From contig NC_091215.1 of the NCBI RefSeq assembly GCF_040958095.1, positions 31,622,432 through 31,686,431 on the forward strand: a DNA stretch of 64,000 nt, in the 5' to 3' direction. The position numbers and the translations under genes were made by a program. The notes below the pieces were generated by a model. That model made no database searches, was not told the DNA's origin, and was given only the letters and a program-made list of their open reading frames with translations. This DNA is from Procambarus clarkii. Taxonomy: Eukaryota > Arthropoda > Malacostraca > Decapoda > Cambaridae. Each line of letters opens with the position of its first letter. Position 1 is the first letter of the stretch. Below, in pieces: positions 56,300 through 64,000 of this stretch.

Positions 56300-57083
56300 A
56301 AACCCCTGAAAGAAATGAAAAACTCACCTAAAATGCGAGCTCCCACACCCCGGCCTAGGTAAACAAACCAAAGTACCTCCATGGTGGCCAAGCAGGGAGT
56401 TATCAACAGAAAAGAAAATGGCCACCACACCAAGGAGCCGTGACCGACACGATAGAGCCGAAAACATGCCAGCAAATGTGGGAAGCAAGGAGACTAGAGG
56501 GACGAAAAACCCCGCCCAGAAGAAACGCAACAGAGGCCCCGGGGCAGAACTGTCCTCCACACCCTCTGCTCTTAAAGAAAAGGAAGAGTCCAGGAAGAAA
56601 GACAGCATAGAAAGGGCCGCTGGTAAGACCCAGAAGCCTTGGCAGGAGGAACAGGCTTGAAAACCTCCGTCCCCAACCCGACTGTGGCAGCCCCCGAAGC
56701 CGCCCGAATCTCGGCACCAACTACACCCCGCCCTGACCCCGAAACCCACAGACAGTCAGGAGCTGGGAACAGGGAGGGAAAGGGATGAACAGCACCTAAC
56801 CAAAACGGGGTGGCTCCGGGGCATCCGGGTGGAAAACCAACCTAGCATGTTGCAGCAACCTAAACCTAGCTTGCAACATGGATGCTGCCTGTACTCTGAA
56901 TAGTAAGGACATCAGAAGAGTACTGGAGAACGAGCAGAGAACACCTCTTGTAAGACTCCGGGTCAAGGTGTCAGTGACCCAAGAAGCAGCACGGTGGAGG
57001 TAAAAGTAGCGACCGTCACCCTGAGACAAGGGCATAGCAACCAACGAACCCTCACAAGACGGGATGGAACCCGAAAGACACAT
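56300..57083 (-). pseudogene. DIRS gag remnant (copy G)
   Basis: AMPLSQGDGRYFYLHRAASW then TRSLTRGVLCSF reproduces the gag Cys/His cluster in broken form (several Cys lost), followed by a region matching copy F DNA (CAGCCCCCGAAGCCG, CCTGACCCCGAAAC) and a C-terminal part to about 56300. Confidence 0.55.
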
Positions 57084-58172
57084 CTAATGGTCCACCGAGC
57101 CCTGACAGGGTTTTCCAGGGCCCATAGACTGACTGCTACAGAAAGCCCGAGCAAGGAGTTGCTAACCGGTTAACACCCAAGCTAACAAGGGGTAGATATA
57201 ACACTGAAAACCCCTGCGATGTGTACAATCACGCGACCTAGCAGAAGGCCACCAAACACTACCAGTGGAACTATAGCCAAACTAGGCAGACCCCCACCAG
57301 GCAAAGAAAATAAAAACAAACGAAAACCCTGCAAATGTACACCATCCCCAGAGGCAACAGGAGCCGGTCTCTGCGTAGGTGGCAGGCCGTGCAACACCTT
57401 GATGCCCTAACCAGCACAACACCAGTCACTACCCAAGGCCAAACAAGGGCCCCAAGCCCCAGCTGGCCCCAAGGGCGAGACAAATGCCGAGCAGCAAGAA
57501 CCTCTACAGGAATGGTTCTCGAACGCCCCAGGGAAGATAAGCTAGTCACGCAGGGGCAGTGCTCACAGGGGGCTTAGGGAAGGAAGCCCCTAAGTGCATG
57601 CAGCCCCGGTACTGATGAGGAACACCTGGCCACCGCACAACACAACACACAGCAGTGAACGCCACGAAGACAAACACCACCTAGGAAACTGAGGCCAGAG
57701 AAGCGTCTGTCCCGGTTGACATTAGCTTACGAACTGGTGCTAGGCAGCCGGCGCGGTGAGGTCTGGGGCCCCCCGTCCCCTTCTCGGGGCGGGGAGGACT
57801 GCGCGGACAAACGGTGCTGCAGTAAAGTGTGATGTTTGTTTGTTTGCTTGTTTCCTTGGGATTGTAGGGAGTTCCTACCTCTCTGTTCGTTTTTTTGTTT
57901 TAGTTTCTTACCATGTGGGGTTTGTTTTGTTATGCCTACCTTTCTGGGTGCCTAACTCCAGTTAATGGCAGATAAGGAAAAACCCCAACCACAAAGGGGT
58001 TTTCTAGGGCCATTGCTCCCTGAAGCCTCTCTGCTCCCTGAAGCCTCTCTGAAGGGGCCAGGTTCTGGCGCTGGTCCCTGGTAGGTCTGAACTTCATACC
58101 TAATGTTCTGGTCTAATACAACATACATTAGCCCAATAAGCTCCAAGGAGCCGTAGGGGCTCCCCACAGAAA

Positions 58173-58430
58173 AGAGGTGCTGACTCAGCGTGCATCCGAG
58201 GCAGTCTGCTCAGCCCCAGATGTCAGGCAGGAGTGGCCACAAAGAGATAATTACCTAATTATTTCAATGTCTCTGATTGATTTTTCTTTGTTTTTTTTGC
58301 TGTAATATTATTCAATAGTGTGTAGTGTGATATATTTATATAATAAAATGTGTGAATCATCGCTGTGCTCAAAATTATGGTCAGCATATTATTGGTTCAA
58401 TTATTGTGTTCATAAAACAATAAACGAATA
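58173..58430. other. AT-rich flank of DIRS copy G
   Basis: Nothing recognised. Confidence 0.5.
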
Positions 58431-58434
58431 CTTT

Positions 58435-59105
58435 GTCGGTTATTACACTATATACACAGGTTATATATACGTATCTGCATGTTTTGTTTACCATAACGAA
58501 CCACTAAGTTGATATTGCAAGTCAAAAAGCAGCGAGGTGTGACCACCACATCTACCAGTCAGCCTCTCACTGCCACTCCCTCAATAACTCCTCACTCACT
58601 CACATCCTCCTCCTATCATACTGTTCTTGCTTTTATTCACTATATACAGACATTATATATAAGTATCTACATGTTCTGTTCACCATAACTGTTCATCTAA
58701 GCTTGTATAGTGCCCAAAGAGCATAGTGGCCACCCCTACCCAGCATGATAAATCATGCAGATATTGCCACCTCCCTCACCAAAATGGCTTCTCCCCCACA
58801 TTCCTTTTGCTGTTATTACACTATATATACACGTTATATATAAGTATCTACATTTGTCTTCACCATAATGAACTACTAAGATTCTATGCTGAGTGGCAGT
58901 GGCAGTGGCAGCCACTCAGCTGCCACTACCTCAGCTCAGCTCAGCTGTCACTCCCTCCCTCCCTCACCTCACCTGACTCGCCACCTATCTCCTCCCACCA
59001 TACTGTTTTTGCTTTTATTCACTATATACAGACGTTATATATAAGTATCTGCATGTTTTGTTCACCATAGCGAACAACTAAGCTGGCATAGTGAGTCCAG
59101 ACAGT
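58435..59105. repeat. Four-copy tandem repeat, about 180-200 bp period
   Basis: Blocks with CACTATATACAGACGTTATA, TATAAGTATCTGCATGTT and TTCACCATAACGAACCACTA begin at about 58445, 58638, 58815 and 59018, each followed by a CT/CA-rich spacer with CTGCCACTCCCTC-like strings. Confidence 0.8.
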
Positions 59106-59300
59106 AAAAGATGGTCACACACAGTCAGCAGACAATGCTACATCCCTCCCCACCAAGATTACTCCTCCCATTACAGCACTAATTATCAAACACAATCCTG
59201 CTATTATCAGAATCCTGGTCATTTTTATCACAGTCCGGGGTCTTCTGTAATACTATCATCGCTCACATGTATCCGCGGGCCGTTTAAATCTTGCGTAGTA

Positions 59301-59372
59301 CTCCAACACGTCATATGACGTGATGCACAATTTATAGCAAGTTACTCAACACGTCATATGACGTGTTGCGCA
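59301..59372. repeat. Two palindromes with core CACGTCATATGACGTG
   Basis: The 16-bp palindromic core occurs at 59307-59322 and, extended to 22 bp of perfect symmetry, at 59347-59368, about 40 bp apart, each followed by TGCGCA/TGCACA-like bases. Each half contains a TGACGT element-like string. Confidence 0.9.
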
Positions 59373-59379
59373 CTTTAAG

Positions 59380-61240
59380 GATTAATGACCAGAGTTGTAT
59401 AGCACTACCTGGTACAGGTCTTACAGAAGAGAAATCTTCCCAAGAAAGGAAACTCAATAACCAGATAAAAGATATTACTGGCGGTTATCTGTCATCGCTG
59501 ATGGAACCAGGGAAGGGCAGGGAAGCCTAAAAGCAAGTTCAAAGTGAAGAAGTTTCTCTTCATTATGAAGAGAAATGCAAATAAACTGGCATACATGTCA
59601 CAAAAATGTTTTATAGCATGGGACCCCCTTATAAGTAAATGGATAAGTTTAAAAGATGACCAATTAAGTTAGTGAAATAAATAAGAGGTTACACATGGAA
59701 ACTGTATATTATACAACTAAACATAAAATCATTACCACAACTCGCAAAAGTGAGGTAGTAGCGTCCACTGTACCTCTAGCAGTCAAATTAGTAAGTGACT
59801 AGCTTAAGAGGTCTGTTTAGTGATTTAGTAAGCTGAGCTCCTTGTCCCATTGACAGGAAAGGAATATTTGAAAAGGTACTTGTCTAGACAGGTCAAGCTA
59901 TTTCAGTACCAGGAGCCATATGAATTCACAATACCCTAATTGTGCCAATGACATAAGCTTAGAGGCTCTACCAAGGAGGCTAACCCAGAAAAGGGGTAGC
60001 ATTTATAATGAACTGTTGGAGTCAGGTGTAACACTGGTATACTGTATTCATTAATCGATAACAATTATTAGCACAAGAATCTTACTCTCCCTCTTTCATT
60101 TACATAAACATGAATGGCATAGAATCTTACATGTGGGTAACTAAATATGTACAAGCCCAACAAGTAATAACAACATCGTCCAAACTAACACAAATCATCC
60201 CCCAAAAAATACCTCAAACCCCTTTTGCCTAAGGGAGGAACATTGGATCCAGAAGCAAGTTTTGTCTGCCACCAACAAAAACTGTACTGAATCATCCCCA
60301 TATTTAGAGACCATTGGCAATCCCAAACTGAACAGCTCGCAGGTGAAAAAGAGCAACAAGCATAACAGCACTAGTAGGAATATTGGTACTGTACCCCTTT
60401 AAGCAGTCGATAGGGAAGGTAAGAGTTTCCCTTTCTCAACAAACCAGGATGGATTGACATTATTGGCAAGTAGGTTACCTTGTACATATGTCTGCCAGAA
60501 CATGATAAAGTTGATACCCTTGTCAAGTTTGCAGTAAATACAGACTATGCATAATGCAACGTCGGGCTATCATATAGAAGCCTAAAATGTATCATCAGAT
60601 ACGAACTCTCAGATGAATTTGAAGAAAGCAAAAAGAGTGCAAACAGGAACAAATAGAGCCATTGTTTATCCCAATGAAATGTGAAAACAAAATACTTGTA
60701 TGGAGCAAGTAACAAAATCAGTAATTTGATATGTATGGCATTACTTGACAACACATATCTCTGGTAGTTCAACTTTGAATGGAAATTAGATCCCATGAAA
60801 TGCAGTCTGAACAAAGCCATGGATACACACTAGAGCCTTACAGCTTATACTCTGTGAAAATTGAGCCAGTTATAGACTAGACTTACTAGACTTAAATGCC
60901 AAGAAATGGAAAATCACTTTACTGCCAATGATAAAATACTTGAAATTTTTAAACTGTATCAATATTTAATTTCTTGTAAATAAAAGAAAATATATGATAA
61001 ATTATAAGACGAGTAACCTAAAATCGTAAACAGTAGCATTTGTTTTATGCTGTAATCTCCAATTTTGAAAATTACGTTAATTATTGCCAAAATAATTTAG
61101 CTCCAAAAGGCATAACGTTGTCAGATGAAGTAATTACAGTGCTGATAGTATTTTGTTACCAAATATCATTATAATTACTTTGACACATTTTCAATTTTCT
61201 CTGCCCTATATTTTAACTTCGTCTAATTTGTCTATCCCTT
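59380..61240. other. Stretch without recognised gene
   Basis: A possible decayed DIRS end at about 59960-60010 (GAGGCTAACCCAGAAAAGGG followed by CATTTATAATGAAC) is the only suggestive feature. Confidence 0.45.
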
Positions 61241-61254
61241 CTAAGGTTTAGATC

Positions 61255-62505
61255 ACTCCTTTTCTGGCTGGCCTCTATTGGCTGTTGGACATTCCTCCCT
61301 ACCCTGGGAGGTCGTGTGCTTCTTTCTGGCCATCTATTCCCCCAAGCTTTCTGGCTTGCAGTTGGGTCCCAATCTTGAGGCAGTTTATTTCCTTCTGGAA
61401 GTTATTTTTCCCAAGGTATCCTGCTTGTGGGGTACCTTAGGGTTCTCAATTAGACTAGGACTTTAGAGTACTGTATTTCTTTTTCGGATCTTTTCTTGCC
61501 CCTGGTGACCTTTGACATTCTGTCTGGTCTCATCTGGTTTGGTGTTCATTCAAGTGCCAACTGCCTTATGTCAACCGTTTCTTGGCTTCTGGGACTTTGG
61601 CCTGGAATTCCCAGATTCTTCTATGGTTGGTTCTACAGTATTCCAACTTCTGGTTGTCATTCTGCCTCTCCATGATGAGTTCGTTCGCTGTTTAAGCAAT
61701 AATTTTTATTACTTTGTACACAGCTGCTGTCTGCGCTAGGATTTGTTTTTTGTGATCTATCTGGATGTTGGTATCTTTCTGGTCCTTCAATTTTCCCTTG
61801 GCTACACAGTGCCTGTGTGATCCTTAAGTGTTTTGTTCACACCTAATGCTTCTCTGTTCTCATGCCATCATGTTGCCAGTTTTCTTATGTTACCTTTCAG
61901 AAAAGCCATCATTTCTGTGACAACATTGGGAGTAAGCTCTGGGAAGCAACTGAGGGGGGGAGGTCCTCCCAGAAATCCAGCTTTGAATGTAATGAAATGC
62001 ATTTTCTGGTGGGAACTCTGTAACGTCTTGTTCTTTCCATAATTCCTTCTTTCCCTTGGAGTATTTAGCGTAAAGTAATAGCAGCTTTTGAGCATGGTTA
62101 GCTGCTTACCAGAACCTTGGTTGACCTGGGCCACTATCTGGATGCCTCAAGATTAGAGGTGTTTGCCCACAGCAATGATCATTTGCCTTGTTTGACTCGG
62201 GACTTATTTCTTTCTTTCAAGTAATGCTTATATTGTGCTACCAAATCTTTCTGGTGGGCTTTTCACAGGTTTTGGTAGATCTCCAATTTCTTCATTACAA
62301 GTACCTCATAGTGTGTGCCAGATTCCAGTCCTGGCTGCCTTCATCTCAGAGAGAGAGCCAGAGTTTGGCCTTGATTATCAATATGTTATCAATAAGTCTT
62401 GGAGGTCTGGTGTAAATCTTGAGGTTCAGCTATACCAGCATGTAAGCACCAGTGAGCTACTAAGGGCCCACCCAAAAATACATTTCATTACATCCAGTGC
62501 TTGAG
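61255..62505 (+). mobile_element. DIRS-like 3' part in the opposite (plus) orientation
   Basis: At 61930-62000 a right-end string (GAGGTCCTCCCAGAAA) is joined to a left-end string (CCAGCTTTGAATGTAATGAA), the plus-strand form of the ICR. A decayed ITR follows and the element ends at AAATACATTTCATTACATCC (about 62480-62500). Upstream to 61255 the composition is DIRS-like, but the recombinase could not be aligned. Confidence 0.55.
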
Positions 62506-62797
62506 TTTCATTTACATTTTGAATATGACAACTGAAGTTCAATTTGCTGTCTGTATAGACCTAGAAATGTTTCATCTGTTTCATTTGCTCTCAATTTAAG
62601 CATTTTTTATTCTTATATCTATTAGGTTGTGATAATGCTAACAATGGTTAAAAATTGCACATGCATGGAATTTGGAAAATAACAGGAGTCCCCCATTCAT
62701 TTTCATTTTTATCATTGCCTCATATAATATACCAGAAATGTCGACTCTTTAGGATGGGTCAAGATGAATAGAATTAAAATATCAAATTAAGACACAC

Positions 62798-62922
62798 CTT
62801 GGGTACTTGAATCACAGTCTTCGTCGATGTATGGGGCAGCCACATGCTCTATCTGTACCACCTGTGGCACCTGCAGCAAGTCAGGCTCCTTTGCCTCTAA
62901 GGAATGGCGGGACGGCAGCGAG
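62798..62922 (-). CDS. Internal coding exon of an unidentified host gene
   Basis: On the minus strand a strong pyrimidine-rich acceptor (TTATCTTTGTCATCAG) precedes 125 nt of GC-richer open frame, ended by the donor AAG|GTGTGT at 62798/62797. It encodes SLPSRHSLEAKEPDLLQVPQ, then VVQIEHVAAPYIDEDCDSST and Q, acidic like the start of the downstream exon. It begins with the last base of a codon and ends after the first base of one, which the exon at 33877-34286 completes as Asp. The frame also stays open upstream through a hydrophobic stretch (IYFIVVIFVISS), so an alternative is a longer exon with a membrane segment, but no ATG is present there. Family not recognised. Confidence 0.55.
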
Positions 62923-63058
62923 CTGATGACAAAGATAACTACAATAAAGTAGATGGAAGAAAACTTAGTAGACACTATAAATATATAGTACAGTATAATA
63001 AAGTTAATAGCAAAGTTATGCAGACAATATAGAAATTTATTGTGTTAAAAATGCAAAA

Positions 63059-64000
63059 ATCCAGTATAGAATTAAATGAAATGCCAATTTCTAAGTGAGC
63101 CCTGGTGGATCCCTGAAGCTATCGAGCTGAGATGGTCCCAACTACTAGACTGCATCAGCTATGGAGACAAGTTCAGGTTATTAGGGACCAGAACCAGAAC
63201 CTGGCTTCCCTCACAGAGGTGCAGGAAGCAGGTGACACTCCTCCACCTTACAAGGCAAGGCATCCAGAAAGTGAACCAACAAAGATCACTGCTGGGCTCA
63301 ATCAGACGGAAGCCTCACAACATGCCGAATGAACTCGCCCAACAACGTAATGAATGACTGAAAATTTCTCAAAAACAACTGTGCACTCATGTGCCCCAAC
63401 CCCCTCCTACTCATTTTGGGACAGAGGGAATAGGAGTTTACACTGTTCACTGGCTCAAGCCCTCAGTTCTGAAGCAAATGCATGCAGAACAGCCCCAACT
63501 GATGAATTGGAAGGTAGGAAGGGGGGAGGATCAGAGAGCCACTGGGACTCACCCAGAAACTTGGCATTTCATTATACTTAACACTGGTTTTTGGAGTAAG
63601 TCCCTTGTGGCTTTTCCTGAAGCTAACTACCCACAGAGAAGAAAAACACAGTGACTCACCAAGGAGGAGGAGGAACCACAGGCAGGAAGCACAAAGACAA
63701 GATAGCAGGTCTAGCGACATGGCCCAGTGAAACACAAGGATGATGAGGCCTGGAACCATTAACCAAGTACCGGGTCATCAGTACCCTGTTTGAACACCAG
63801 AACCCCCATGCGAGAGTATCAACCCAGGACATAATGGTAAAAACTGCTGCAAGAGTGGAATACTTATGAACGTCATGGGTACAAGGGTAGATCGCAGCCT
63901 AGACTTGATGACACTGAGGACAGGCGAAGTATGAGCCTTGAAACAGGGAACCAAGGAAACAGGATTGACCCACAAAACATCCTTCATGACAGAATTGATT
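63059..64000 (-). mobile_element. DIRS-like copy, 3' part, continues beyond the window
   Basis: Left end CAGTATAGAATTAAATGAAA at 63062, left ITR to about 63480, ICR at about 63538-63632 (GGGACTCACCCAGAAACTTG, CATTTCATTATACTTAACAC, then CCTGAAGCTAACTACCCACA), then recombinase C-terminal sequence (63987-63778) that runs off the edge. KDVLWVNPVSLVPCFKAHTS aligns with GDALWVDPVSLLPCSRVRVS of copy B; the HxxR region is frameshifted. Confidence 0.75.

Noticed and set aside
62923-62975. Signal-peptide-like start (hydrophobic run) for the host exon
   Set aside because: The apparent start is GTG, there is no ATG, and the hydrophobic codons come from the pyrimidine-rich tract before a good splice acceptor.

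Overview
The window is eukaryotic genomic DNA dominated by transposable elements and simple repeats. It is most likely from a decapod crustacean (crayfish, lobster or shrimp type). That is inference. It rests on many DIRS1-like tyrosine-recombinase retrotransposons, a family known to be widespread in Decapoda, on a CR1/jockey-group LINE with a tandem TTAGGTAATTAC-type 3' tail, on tRNA-derived SINEs, and on long AT, CT and GT microsatellites. There is no bacterial-style gene density, operon, CRISPR array or rRNA.

Only one host gene is supported. It lies on the minus strand: an internal coding exon at 62798-62922 and a terminal coding exon with stop at 33877-34286. Splice sites and reading phase agree, and the two are separated by a putative 28.5 kb intron (34287-62797). 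The product's C-terminal part is acidic, Ser/Thr-rich and His-rich, and I do not recognise the family. Upstream exons would lie beyond 64000.

Layout. 1-12.4 kb: AT-rich DNA with microsatellites, a possible LTR edge, a 0.63 kb minisatellite and LINE 3' fragments. 12.4-13.6 kb: a broken LINE ORF1 with zinc knuckles. 14.6-18.4 kb: an almost complete non-LTR retrotransposon ORF2 (971 codons, no in-frame stop) inserted into an older DIRS element. 19.65-23.28 kb: a DIRS element with gag and recombinase but no reverse transcriptase (RT). 23.3-31 kb: AT-rich DNA with a GC-rich foldback repeat, SINE heads and LINE tails. 31.25-32.68 kb: a compact DIRS derivative. 33.9-62.9 kb: the host gene, its long intron filled with DIRS copies (35.6-37.8, 39.6-40.4, 41.7-47.0, 47.0-49.7 with a younger copy nested at 47.7-49.14, 49.7-58.2, 61.25-62.5), a pogo/Tigger-like DNA transposon (38.4-39.3), a divergent satellite array (42.6-44.4), a long AT microsatellite (55.3-55.6) and a second tandem array (58.4-59.1). 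63.06-64.0 kb: a further DIRS copy running off the edge.

The most informative system is the DIRS family. Two copies (19.65-23.28 and 47.70-49.14 kb) keep the diagnostic architecture: inverted terminal repeats whose outer ends differ, plus a 92-bp internal complementary region that joins the complements of both ends. One large copy carries two consecutive RT-RNase H modules, and two copies abut head-to-tail at 49733/49734. All coordinates of degenerate elements are estimates made by eye.
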